A stretch of 64,000 nt of DNA, from NCBI GenBank assembly GCA_015058955.1, contig SVBJ01000003.1:62001-126000 (forward strand), read 5' to 3'. Numbering within the stretch: position 1 is the first letter of the stretch; each line of letters opens with the position of its first letter. Below, in pieces: positions 35,367-43,816 of the stretch. The notes beneath the pieces are model-generated. The model did not search any database. It was not told where the DNA came from and saw only the letters and a program-made list of their open reading frames with translations. The stretch is from Erysipelotrichaceae bacterium (GTDB lineage: Bacteria; Bacillota_I; Bacilli_A; Erysipelotrichales; Erysipelotrichaceae). Position numbers and translations under genes: made by a program.

Positions 35367-35388
35367 AAAAAGGCATTTCTGCCTTTTT
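35367..35388 (-). terminator. Terminator after the propeller-ABC operon
   Basis: 9-bp stem AAAAAGGCA/TGCCTTTTT with a 4-base loop, ending in T5 on the minus strand. The stop of the permease gene is at 35396. Confidence 0.8.
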
Positions 35389-35395
35389 CCTTTTT

Positions 35396-36316
35396 TCATA
35401 CGTCTTTTCTGCTCATCAGCACAAAGCTGATCAGATAATTGATTACCGTCAGAGCTCCATATACTCCCAATAACACCGTTTTTGGAATGAAATTATTGGT
35501 CATGATCATGGTAGTGTTCATCTTGTGGGTAATATCCGGATCCAGTTTGAATGATTTGAAGATGTTCAATAATGCAGCCGGTATCGATAACTGTCCGGAA
35601 GTTCCGTTTATGCCTCCGCACAGATTACAGCACCAGTGAAACAGCGATCCGAACTGATAGTTGAGATCCGCAAGATAGAACAGATCTGATGGATATTCTT
35701 CCCTTCCGGTCATTCCCAGAACGATCCTTACGATTACCGGAATGGCCAGCACAGCTATGACGAGGAACATCATCGGCAGCAAGGCAATGACTTTCTTCCT
35801 GACCAGACAGCTTAACAGCGTTGCCAGTGAACTGAAGAACAGAATTACGATCAGGCCGTATAGAATGTAAGCCGGATAGTATGACAGCAGATCTTTCATG
35901 ACACTGCCGTCAAAACTGCCAAACAGGGTCTCAGCCAGATAGAACACGCTCAATCCCAGCATCATCAGAATGAAGCATCCCAATAACATGCCGATAATCT
36001 TACCCCGTAAGATCGCCCCGCGGCTGTTAGGCTTGGATACCAGGATCCTGATGGTTCCTTCATGAACTTCACCGGCAATTAATCCGGAACATACTGATGA
36101 GACGATTCCCATCAGAATGGCTCCGTTCATCAGGAAGAATATAACCAGATGCTGCATTATCAGACTCTTGTTGGCGAATTCCGCATAAGTTGGAACCTCC
36201 ACAAATGTCAGATTCTTACCGACAATATAACCACCGGCAATTCCGGCAACGATCACCAGTATTATGGCAGAGATTCTGAGAGTTTCCTCAAGCGTTCTCT
36301 TTATTATCACTTTCAT
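35396..36316 (-). CDS. ABC-2-type transporter permease
   Basis: 306 residues from ATG 36316 with about 6 membrane spans. The ATG is chosen because GGAGGG is 8 bases away, whereas the ATG two codons earlier is too close. The L-V-S-K-P-N-S-R-G motif after the second span is typical of ABC-2 permeases (ABC2_membrane_2 type). It overlaps the ATPase gene by 29 bases, so the two are coupled. It is the last gene of an operon beginning with a large propeller protein. Substrate and direction (export is usual for this type) are unknown. Confidence 0.85.
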   Translation of the reverse strand: MKVIIKRTLEETLRISAIILVIVAGIAGGYIVGKNLTFVEVPTYAEFANKSLIMQHLVIFFLMNGAILMGIVSSVCSGLIAGEVHEGTIRILVSKPNSRGAILRGKIIGMLLGCFILMMLGLSVFYLAETLFGSFDGSVMKDLLSYYPAYILYGLIVILFFSSLATLLSCLVRKKVIALLPMMFLVIAVLAIPVIVRIVLGMTGREEYPSDLFYLADLNYQFGSLFHWCCNLCGGINGTSGQLSIPAALLNIFKSFKLDPDITHKMNTTMIMTNNFIPKTVLLGVYGALTVINYLISFVLMSRKDV

Positions 36317-37232
36317 GACCATTACCCTCCATTATATGCTTATACAGTGAATCCAGAGACATGACTTCTTCCTGCATCAGATTCAGTGTCAGGTTACGCC
36401 AGTATACTTCAGCCACGACATCCTGTTTCAGCTGATTCATGTCATCACTCATCAGTCTTAAACCTTCATCCACCACCGAACACTGGTAGCGGTCCTTCAA
36501 AGCCCGGTATACTGCCTCATTATCGCTGGTATCAACAATAAGGATTCCCTTCTTGAACATTTCCTGAGCCTCGTGGATCGGAGCATCAAGAATGATCTTT
36601 CCGTGGGAAATCATTATTACGTGACTGATGACTGTCTCCAGTTCTGTCAGTACGTGTGAACTTATGAAGACTGTCAGCTTGTCCTTCTCCACCATTTCCC
36701 TGACTGTTTCCAGGATCTCCTGGCGGCTCGTCGGGTCCAGGTTGGCAGTCGGTTCATCCAGTAACAGGATCTTGGGATGATTGATCATGGCCTGGGCCAG
36801 TGAAACTTTTTTCTTCATGCCGGTGGAGAACTTGGCAACCTTTCTGCCGGCATGATCATTCAGATCAAACTTATCCAGCAGTTCTTTGGTTCTTTCCGTT
36901 GCTTCCTTATCACTCATTCCTGACAGGGTACCCATGTAGTGCAGATACTCCGCACAGCTCATGTCCCGATAGAAACTGGTAAATTCCGGTGAATATCCCA
37001 GTTCCTTCAGCGCTTCCGTGGAAGCCAGAGGATGGCCATAGACCTTGCCTGACCCACTGGTTGGAAACAGCGAGCCCATGATCATTGCCATGGTCGTACT
37101 CTTTCCGGCTCCATTCGGTCCGACAAAGCCATAGATCCTGCCCGGTTCCAGTTTCAGGGAGACATTGTCTACGGCAGTGAAATTACCGAACTTCTTGGTT
37201 ATGTTATTTAACTCAACGCAATATTCCGTCAT
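36288..37232 (-). CDS. ABC transporter ATP-binding protein, drug/lantibiotic-export type
   Basis: 314 residues. Walker A G-P-N-G-A-G-K-S is at 38-45, the signature is F-S-T-G-M-K-K-K, and Walker B ends L-L-L-D-E-P-T-A-N-L-D-P. The C-terminal 80 residues are an accessory extension as in CcmA/NatA-type ATPases. The ATG at 37232 overlaps the stop of the propeller gene by one base (TAATG). It energises the ABC-2 permease downstream. Its constant pairing with an outside propeller protein suggests that the three form one complex. Confidence 0.9.
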   Translation of the reverse strand: MTEYCVELNNITKKFGNFTAVDNVSLKLEPGRIYGFVGPNGAGKSTTMAMIMGSLFPTSGSGKVYGHPLASTEALKELGYSPEFTSFYRDMSCAEYLHYMGTLSGMSDKEATERTKELLDKFDLNDHAGRKVAKFSTGMKKKVSLAQAMINHPKILLLDEPTANLDPTSRQEILETVREMVEKDKLTVFISSHVLTELETVISHVIMISHGKIILDAPIHEAQEMFKKGILIVDTSDNEAVYRALKDRYQCSVVDEGLRLMSDDMNQLKQDVVAEVYWRNLTLNLMQEEVMSLDSLYKHIMEGNGHESDNKENA

Positions 37233-40200
37233 TATTTCCCTGCCCCCTTTCTGAACTTCCTGTTGATCCTGATCTTCTGGAAGATGCCCAGAAGAATGCT
37301 TAATATCAGTGAAATGGCTGCTATGACAGCTGCCACAACATAACTCTTTGGCTGCTGGGCAATTTCAATATCACAGGTTTCACTGTAGATCTTACCCTGT
37401 CCGTCATTCATGGACATCCTGATGTTATGATTGCCTTCCAGCAGTTTTATGTCACATTCATTATCTGAACCTTTATACACAACATTGCCGTTGTCATAAA
37501 CAGTCATGACGCTGTAGTCCTGAACATTATCCCATCCTAAGTGAATCGTATTGTTTTCACTGAAGGATGGAATCTCCCGGTTCAGGGTGAAGCTTGGCTT
37601 GGTATCCAGAGCATACAGTTTCTTGTCCTTCAGGCCAAGCAACCGGTCATCCTTGCCTACTGACATGCCGGTTACGTTAATGCTGTAACCCATGATCTCC
37701 CGGTTCTTTGTCAGATCGAAGATCCTGGTTGTTTTCTTATTCTCATTTGACAGAGCTACCAGACCATCCTTACCGGTTACCCCGATCAGTTTGCCGTAGC
37801 CTTCTTCATAGTCATTGATGCTGATGATGACTTCTCCCGTTTTCTGCCAGTCGGATCCACTGACGGATCTGATGGAGCAGACCCACTGGAAGTTATCATT
37901 GTCATAACGGTCAATATAGGCAAAATCCTGGCAGTTATCACCGTTGATGTCGCCTATCGGAGCGATTTCATAATCCATGTATTCCAGGATGGTGAACGGT
38001 ATCAGATAGTCTGCATAGTATTCATCCTTATATGGATCTTCATTCATGTTCGGCCTGAAGACCAGTTCCCCGGTCTTGCCGTCATAGATTCCCTGCTGCC
38101 ACATCTCAACGCCAACCAGTTCATTGTAGCCATCGTTATTGAAATCAGCATCCAATATCTTAAAGGCTTCACCATTGCCCTTCAAACCCTCAGGACACAG
38201 CCTGAACATGGTATACAGAGTCTTGCCGTTGACTACCTTGAAGATCTGACGTCCCTCAGAGTTATAGTCAACCATGCCTATTTCCTTAACGCCATCATTA
38301 TTGACATCGCCGAAAATGATCGATGAGTACATGGCATCAGCCTTGGCCGGGTTCGGGAATACCGATCCGGTCTTGGTATATGATACTTCCAGTACACCGT
38401 AACTGTAGGAGTACTTGGAGAGATAAAGTCTGGTTTCCGCCTTGGTTATGACTACGTAATCACTGAAGCCGTCTCCGTTGGCATCACCGACTTCCAGCGG
38501 AACGCCATCGGTTTCAATGTATCCCTGATTGTTGCCGACTACTTCATTACGCCGGCTGGATACGACATTTCCGTCCACTACCAGTTCCTTGACACCATCC
38601 CAGTCAATGTCTTTTAAAACACTCAGAGATGATCCGGTCAGATACTGAGTTATCTTATTCCAGTTTTCATCATAGTAGGTAGCGGTAATGACGTTCTTGT
38701 CAACCAGCACCTTACCGGAAGCTCCGTTAAGGATGATGAACTGGCTGTAGACCTTACTGTCCTTACTGTCGTAGCTGTTGACAATCAGGAAGACATCATT
38801 GATCTTGTCATTGTTGAAATCAGCGTCATATCCGATGTATTCGAAGCCCTTGTGGTTGATGTTCTTGTTCAGAACATATTCCCATACCGGTGTCTTGCCG
38901 TCGGTTTCACATCTGACGATCTTATTCTTGACACCGCCGACGCTGATCAGCTTGAGAATGCCGTCTTCTCTGATTTCCAGGACTTCCGTCTGAGAGGAAG
39001 AATAGCCTGAAGTCACTTTCTTCAGATTACCGGAAATGTTCAGACATCCAAATTCAAAGACTTCCAGTGCGTATTTTTCGCCATCCCAGTTCAGTTCCAT
39101 CTTCCTGTCATAACCGAAGTATGATGAACTCATCACTTTCTGTGTAAGGAGCTTTCCTTCCAGGTCATATAAGCCCAGGGTTGCGCTTCCTTCATCAATA
39201 TGATTAATGGCGGCAATTACCGGCTGGTCCTGATATACGCCAAAACAGGTCTTCTGATATTTGTACATTGGGTTTTCCGTTACAAAACGGGCTTCGACTT
39301 CACCGGTTTCCTTATTGTAAAGAACGATCTTGGCAGGATACTGGCTGTCTACCCATTGCGTTTCACCTTCCAGTGAACCCATGAAGGCATTTATCAGCAG
39401 ATACTGATCATTGCCGTCAGCGAAGCGATATCCCATGTAAGGCCAGTCCAGAATTCCTGCCGGATTGTACTGAATGTTGGTTTCACTGTAATAGCTGATT
39501 CTGTTACTCAGCAGATTTTTAAAGGCATCCCGGTCAAGCACTTCCAGATCAACGCTTGTGATGCTGGCTGTTTCATTGCCGTTTTCATCAACAAAGGAAT
39601 TAAACGGATCGATCATGTAGAGCCTGCCGTCTTCACACAGTATGTACAGAATCCCGTTTTCATATCTGAGATCCCACATGTTGAAGATGGCCTTGACGCT
39701 CTTTGATTCATCCCATGCCAGACTGAAGGTATATTCTTCAGAAGGATTATATCTCTTCAGGCTTTCCATGGTATTGCCGTCGACAATACCGGCAAAGTTG
39801 CTCTGTCCGCTGTAAGCCAGGTCGCAGAAACCGTCGCCGTTGATGTCATCGGCAAAGATCATTTTCCAGATGTTGTTGGTTTCCGTTAATCGGCCCAGTT
39901 CCGTGCCGTCAGCCAGATTGTATCTGATGATGCTGTAGTCACAGATGACATAGGCCGTACCGTCTTCAGCGCTCAGCATCTGCTGAATGAAGCAGTTAAC
40001 GACAACATTGATACCCAGAGCATTATTGTAATCATCTCTGGTTTCTCTCATGCTGGAAATTACATGCCCGTCCAGACCGCTGATACACATCAGCTGAGCT
40101 ACTTCATCCGGGACGAGTTGATAAGTCAGGAAATCCACATACCCATCCTTATCAATGTCTCCAACTGAGATCAGTTTCTGTACTGCATAGTTTGTTTCCA

Positions 40201-40414
40201 GTACCACACGTCCCTCAGGAGTGAACAGGTTAATGCCATTTTCACCGTAGTAAACCCTGGCTGTACCTTCACCATAAGGAATGATGATACTGGCTTCAGC
40301 ATTGGAAACACTGGTTTCCTCACTTAGTTCCTCTATGCTTTTTTCAAGTGCACTGACTCTGAACACCGGCAGTATCAGTAAAATGCTTAATAAAGCTGTT
40401 AATAGTTTTCTCAT
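37232..40414 (-). CDS. Membrane-anchored FG-GAP/VCBS beta-propeller protein
   Basis: 1060 residues. A signal peptide occupies about 1-22 (M-R-K-L-L, hydrophobic core, R-V-S-A-L) and a single membrane span lies at about 1023-1043 with a basic cytoplasmic tail (R-K-G-A-G-K). Between them are eight D-x-[DN]-x-[DN]-x-x-x-[DE] calcium-binding loops of FG-GAP type, for example D-I-D-K-D-G-Y-V-D, D-I-N-G-D-G-F-C-D, D-A-N-G-D-G-F-S-D and D-F-N-N-D-G-Y-N-E, suggesting one or two beta-propellers outside the cell. A beta-sandwich may precede the anchor. It heads an operon with an ABC-2 ATPase and permease. GGGGAGAG before ATG 40414 is the ribosome site. Function is unknown; a cell-surface sensor or adhesin linked to export is inferred. 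Confidence 0.8.
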   Translation of the reverse strand: MRKLLTALLSILLILPVFRVSALEKSIEELSEETSVSNAEASIIIPYGEGTARVYYGENGINLFTPEGRVVLETNYAVQKLISVGDIDKDGYVDFLTYQLVPDEVAQLMCISGLDGHVISSMRETRDDYNNALGINVVVNCFIQQMLSAEDGTAYVICDYSIIRYNLADGTELGRLTETNNIWKMIFADDINGDGFCDLAYSGQSNFAGIVDGNTMESLKRYNPSEEYTFSLAWDESKSVKAIFNMWDLRYENGILYILCEDGRLYMIDPFNSFVDENGNETASITSVDLEVLDRDAFKNLLSNRISYYSETNIQYNPAGILDWPYMGYRFADGNDQYLLINAFMGSLEGETQWVDSQYPAKIVLYNKETGEVEARFVTENPMYKYQKTCFGVYQDQPVIAAINHIDEGSATLGLYDLEGKLLTQKVMSSSYFGYDRKMELNWDGEKYALEVFEFGCLNISGNLKKVTSGYSSSQTEVLEIREDGILKLISVGGVKNKIVRCETDGKTPVWEYVLNKNINHKGFEYIGYDADFNNDKINDVFLIVNSYDSKDSKVYSQFIILNGASGKVLVDKNVITATYYDENWNKITQYLTGSSLSVLKDIDWDGVKELVVDGNVVSSRRNEVVGNNQGYIETDGVPLEVGDANGDGFSDYVVITKAETRLYLSKYSYSYGVLEVSYTKTGSVFPNPAKADAMYSSIIFGDVNNDGVKEIGMVDYNSEGRQIFKVVNGKTLYTMFRLCPEGLKGNGEAFKILDADFNNDGYNELVGVEMWQQGIYDGKTGELVFRPNMNEDPYKDEYYADYLIPFTILEYMDYEIAPIGDINGDNCQDFAYIDRYDNDNFQWVCSIRSVSGSDWQKTGEVIISINDYEEGYGKLIGVTGKDGLVALSNENKKTTRIFDLTKNREIMGYSINVTGMSVGKDDRLLGLKDKKLYALDTKPSFTLNREIPSFSENNTIHLGWDNVQDYSVMTVYDNGNVVYKGSDNECDIKLLEGNHNIRMSMNDGQGKIYSETCDIEIAQQPKSYVVAAVIAAISLILSILLGIFQKIRINRKFRKGAGK

Positions 40415-40418
40415 AATG

Positions 40419-41429
40419 TTAGCTCTCCCCTAAGAACCGTGAATAGTCATCAGTTCTTATCGCTTCCAGGTACTGATCCATGATACCCTTCAGATCCCGA
40501 TATGTATTCATTACATTTATTCTGTCCTTAACCTTATTGTTGTTAGGAAGACCGTTGATGTACCAGCAGGCATGTCCGCGCATTTCCTTGATTCCGTTGA
40601 TCTCTCCCTTGAGATCGATCAGTTTGCGGGCATGAAGCAGACACTGGTCAATTCTTTCTTCCGCAGTCGGATCCTGCAGAATTTCCCCTGTCTGTTCATA
40701 GTGAACCAGCTGCTGGATCAGCCATGGATTTCCCAGACATCCTCGAGAAATCATGAACCGGTCGCAGTTGGTCTGCTGCTTCATCCTGATCATGTCATCA
40801 ACGCTTTTGATGTCGCCGTTTCCGATGACCGGAATCTCCGCAATTTCCTTGACCTGTCTGATCAGATCCCAGTCACTTTTTCCGGAGTAATACTGGGTTC
40901 TGGTACGTGGATGGACACAGACGGCACTTATGCTGCTTTTCTGAATCTTTCTGACAAAGTCAACAACATTGATATGTTGCGCATCCCAGCCGGCTCTGAC
41001 CTTGACAGTCACCGGCTTTCTGACATTTCTGACGATCTCCGTCAGCAGTTCGACAGCATATTCAGATGAGCGCATTAACGCGCTGCCGGAATTGTTATTG
41101 ACGATCTTGGGAACCGGACAGCCCATATTGACATCAATGATGTCACAGTCGGTCTGTTCATCAAAAAACCTTGCAGCTTCCACCATGGAATCAATGTCAT
41201 GGCCAAACAGTTGCAAAGCCATCGGATGCTCAATTTCATCTATGACAGTCATTCTGATGGTCTTCTTGTTCTTGTAGACAATGGCTTTGTCTGATATCAT
41301 TTCCGACACGATCAAACCCGGATCAAACTGTTTGATCATCGTACGGAATCCCAGATTGCTGATGCCGGCCATCGGTCCCACGATGACGTGATTACTCAGG
41401 ACAACATCTCCTATTTCAAATCTGCTCAT
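40419..41429 (-). CDS. dusB: tRNA-dihydrouridine synthase
   Basis: 336 residues from ATG 41429, five bases after GGAGG; a TTG codon just before it is too close to the ribosome site. The FMN barrel has P-M-A-G-I-S-N (about 20-26), D-I-N-M-G-C-P-V-P-K with the catalytic cysteine loop near 100, K-V-R-A-G-W-D, and G-N-G-D-I. The enzyme reduces uridines in tRNA D-loops. It lies at the end of the tilS-hpt-ftsH-hslO block as dusB does in Bacillus, though a HAD gene on the other strand now intervenes. It has its own promoter. Confidence 0.93.
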   Translation of the reverse strand: MSRFEIGDVVLSNHVIVGPMAGISNLGFRTMIKQFDPGLIVSEMISDKAIVYKNKKTIRMTVIDEIEHPMALQLFGHDIDSMVEAARFFDEQTDCDIIDVNMGCPVPKIVNNNSGSALMRSSEYAVELLTEIVRNVRKPVTVKVRAGWDAQHINVVDFVRKIQKSSISAVCVHPRTRTQYYSGKSDWDLIRQVKEIAEIPVIGNGDIKSVDDMIRMKQQTNCDRFMISRGCLGNPWLIQQLVHYEQTGEILQDPTAEERIDQCLLHARKLIDLKGEINGIKEMRGHACWYINGLPNNNKVKDRINVMNTYRDLKGIMDQYLEAIRTDDYSRFLGES

Positions 41430-41480
41430 CAAAGCCTCCTATACAGAATGACAGAAAAAAACTTGCTTCGGTCACTGAAC

Positions 41481-41489
41481 ATTATAACA
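41481..41489 (-). promoter_or_regulatory. Extended -10 promoter for dusB
   Basis: Minus strand TGTTATAAT (41489-41481), about 50 bases upstream of ATG 41429. No clear -35. Confidence 0.6.
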
Positions 41490-41545
41490 TTCTATTCATA
41501 TAAATACTTTAAGAATAGATTAATAACACTACACACAATATAAAC

Positions 41546-41571
41546 ACGGCAGCCGCCGTTCATGGTATACT
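41546..41571 (+). promoter_or_regulatory. Extended -10 promoter with overlapping inverted repeat before the HAD gene
   Basis: TGGTATACT (41563-41571) is an extended -10 box about 28 bases before ATG 41599. An inverted repeat ACGGC-4-GCCGT (41546-41559) lies where a -35 element would be, and could be an operator. That function is only suggested. Confidence 0.4.
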
Positions 41572-41598
41572 TCTAATGTATTAAGGAAGGTCTGTCTT

Positions 41599-42294
41599 AT
41601 GAATTATCTGTTTGATCTTGATGATACCGTTTATGATCTCTCTCAGCCTTTTGTCCGTGCCTTTGACCTGATCTTTGCCCGGGATTATCCGGTTGATGTC
41701 AACCAGCTTTTCATAGGTCACCGCGTTCACAGTGAGGAGACCTTTGCCCGGAGTGAAAGAAACGAAATATCAATGGAAGACATGTACTGCTACCGCATCA
41801 CGGCTGCCTTCCGGGATCAGGGTTATTCCATCACCCGTCAGCAGGCTCTGCTGTTTCAGAATACCTATGCCGAGATCCAGCATAAGCTCATTCTCGGAGC
41901 AGAAATGGCGGAAATACTGGACTACTGCCGTGATACAGATCAGTTTGTCCAGATAGTTACCAACGGGCCAAGTGAACACCAGAGAAAAAAGATTTCTTCA
42001 TTAGGCCTTGATAAATGGATGGATACCTCAGCCATTGTCATCTCATCAGAAACAGGCTTCCGTAAACCGGAAAGGGAAATATTTGACATCGCCAGGGAGC
42101 GTTTCAATCTTGATCTCAATAAAACTTACTTTGTCGGAGATAACGTTGACACTGACATCCTGGGTGCCCATAATGCCGGCTGGAAGAGCATCTGGTTCAA
42201 CCATCGCCATCATCCCAACAATACCGGCATCACTCCTGATTACACTGTCTACAGTTACCGGGAATTATTACAGCTCATAAAAGATCTTACATGA
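41599..42294 (+). CDS. HAD-superfamily pyrimidine 5'-nucleotidase-like phosphatase
   Basis: 231 residues. Motif I is F-D-L-D-D-T-V-Y-D (5-13), whose Asp6 and Asp8 are catalytic; Y-D-L near the start is typical of the SDT1/PyrF-nucleotidase subgroup. Motif II is in I-V-T-N-G, motif III includes K-P-E-R-E, and motif IV is V-G-D-N-V-D-T-D-I. Family members dephosphorylate UMP, CMP or related modified nucleotides. It is a single gene with AAGGAAGG before ATG 41599 and a terminator right after the stop. Confidence 0.82.
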   Translation: MNYLFDLDDTVYDLSQPFVRAFDLIFARDYPVDVNQLFIGHRVHSEETFARSERNEISMEDMYCYRITAAFRDQGYSITRQQALLFQNTYAEIQHKLILGAEMAEILDYCRDTDQFVQIVTNGPSEHQRKKISSLGLDKWMDTSAIVISSETGFRKPEREIFDIARERFNLDLNKTYFVGDNVDTDILGAHNAGWKSIWFNHRHHPNNTGITPDYTVYSYRELLQLIKDLT

Positions 42295-42318
42295 AATCCT
42301 CAAGAAGAGGATTTTTTC
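42294..42318 (+). terminator. Terminator after the HAD gene
   Basis: AAATCCTC/GAGGATTT 8-bp stem with a 5-base loop and T6. The stop codon of the gene partly overlaps the start of the hairpin. Confidence 0.8.
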
Positions 42319-42321
42319 ATG

Positions 42322-42344
42322 AAAAAAGGACACCGTGTGTCCTT
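42322..42344 (-). terminator. Terminator overlapping the hslO stop
   Basis: Minus strand AAGGACAC/GTGTCCTT 8-bp stem with a 3-base loop, followed by TTTTTTC. It includes part of the hslO stop codon. Confidence 0.75.
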
Positions 42345-43218
42345 AACTCATTTTCTTTACTCTCTGAGCAGTAATGTATCCTTCCAGGGTCTCCTTGGAA
42401 AACTGATACTTATTGCCGCACATCTTGCAGACAACTTCACAGCCGCCATCTTCATCAACCATGGTCTGCAGGTCTTCAACCGGCAGCTTCCGGATGATGC
42501 GGGCAAACTTGCCCTTGGAGCATTCACATCTGAATACCGGTGTTTCCCTGCCCAGTTCCTGATAGTCATCAAACAGGGCATCAATCAGTTCCTTAGGATC
42601 CTCATATTCCGCCATTAACTGTGATACAGGCTTAATGTTTCCGATGATGTCCTCAATGATTCTGATGCTTTCTTCAGAAGCACCAGGCATCAACTGCAGG
42701 ACCAGTCCTCCTGCTGAAGCCATCTTACCTTCCTCATCATATCCCACACCGACACAGACAGCACTTGGGGTCTGTTCGGAAATCAGGAAATAATAGGCAA
42801 AGTCATCACCGATCTCACCGCTCTGCAGATCAACACTGGACACAAACGGTTGCTTCAGACCCATGTCCTTGACTACTCTTAATGAGCCGTTGGTTCCAAT
42901 CAGCTGACCTATGGTTGCCTTAGGATCATCATAACTGCCGTTTTCCACAAAGCCTCTTACCGCTCCGCCGAAATATCCGTCAACAACGATCTGACCTAAA
43001 GGCCCCTTGCCGTCAATTGTCAGTTCCAGTTTTTCCTTATCGGTCTTTAACATGGTTCCCATGACTGAACCGACAGTGAGAACACGTCCCAGAGCAGTCT
43101 CAGCCGATCTGCTGAGATGATGCCTTTGGGATGCTTCCCTGACCAGTTCCGTTGTACGGCAGCAGAACACTCTGACTTCCTCGTTGAGAACCGTTCCTCT
43201 TGATAATATATCCTTCAT
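42343..43218 (-). CDS. hslO: Hsp33 redox-regulated chaperone
   Basis: 291 residues. The conserved zinc-binding cysteines appear near the C-terminus as C-E-C (about 235-237) and C-K-M-C (about 268-271), the CxC...CxxC redox switch that releases zinc on oxidation and exposes the chaperone surface. The D-G-K-G-P-L-G segment and G-x-V-x-G-x-V are family hallmarks. The start overlaps the stop of the membrane protein gene by four bases. This cytoplasmic holdase defends against oxidative unfolding, useful for an anaerobe exposed to air. Confidence 0.93.
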   Translation of the reverse strand: MKDILSRGTVLNEEVRVFCCRTTELVREASQRHHLSRSAETALGRVLTVGSVMGTMLKTDKEKLELTIDGKGPLGQIVVDGYFGGAVRGFVENGSYDDPKATIGQLIGTNGSLRVVKDMGLKQPFVSSVDLQSGEIGDDFAYYFLISEQTPSAVCVGVGYDEEGKMASAGGLVLQLMPGASEESIRIIEDIIGNIKPVSQLMAEYEDPKELIDALFDDYQELGRETPVFRCECSKGKFARIIRKLPVEDLQTMVDEDGGCEVVCKMCGNKYQFSKETLEGYITAQRVKKMS

Positions 43219-43766
43219 TTGATTTTCTCCTCCAGTTTGCCTGCCAGCTTGAATACCGTTAACAGGGCATATAATATGATCGCATACATCAGTATTCCCA
43301 GCAATGCCATGATGAATCCGTTGCCGAACATAATCATGGTCAGATAGTTGCCGATATAGGTAATGATGTAGGCAGCCATTATCGATCTGATGGTAATGGC
43401 GGTATCCGGCAGATCATTGTCTTCTGCCAGCACTGAGAGATGGTGAAACAGCATGTACATTAAGACAAGATTACAGACCAGATCAGCTATGCCCAGAGCC
43501 AGTCCCCAATATCCTACCTCAGCCCTCATTAATGCCAGAATGAAATCCACCAATGAGATGCCGCAGCAGACCAGACTGAGGATCCTGACGAACTGACCCT
43601 TACCGTCATCAAACAGATCCAAAGCTGCTAATGAGACCAGATAATACCCGATGAAAGAAGGAACGAAATTGACGATTCCTATCTTCAGTTCAATGTTGAT
43701 GTTTATCATGATGAATATCAGAGCAATGAATATCTGTCTGACTGCTTTCACTGTTTTATAATTCAT
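43215..43766 (-). CDS. Hypothetical integral membrane protein
   Basis: 183 residues with about five hydrophobic spans (roughly 9-28, 32-50, 60-80, 88-108, 130-172). No motif was recognised. It lies between ftsH (after a terminator) and hslO, the slot held by coaX in Bacillus. ATGA overlap with hslO implies translational coupling. AGGAGAGAATA upstream of ATG 43766 is the ribosome site. Function unknown. Confidence 0.8.
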   Translation of the reverse strand: MNYKTVKAVRQIFIALIFIMININIELKIGIVNFVPSFIGYYLVSLAALDLFDDGKGQFVRILSLVCCGISLVDFILALMRAEVGYWGLALGIADLVCNLVLMYMLFHHLSVLAEDNDLPDTAITIRSIMAAYIITYIGNYLTMIMFGNGFIMALLGILMYAIILYALLTVFKLAGKLEEKIK

Positions 43767-43783
43767 TATTCTCTCCTGAAATG

Positions 43784-43805
43784 AAACAGCACTTTCGTGC
43801 TGTTT
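43784..43805 (-). terminator. Terminator after ftsH
   Basis: 9-bp stem AAACAGCAC/GTGCTGTTT closed by a GAAA tetraloop on the minus strand, followed by CATTTC. A stable tetraloop with a short U-tract; the downstream membrane-protein gene begins at once, so read-through is likely. Confidence 0.7.
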
Positions 43806-43816
43806 TCATTATACTC

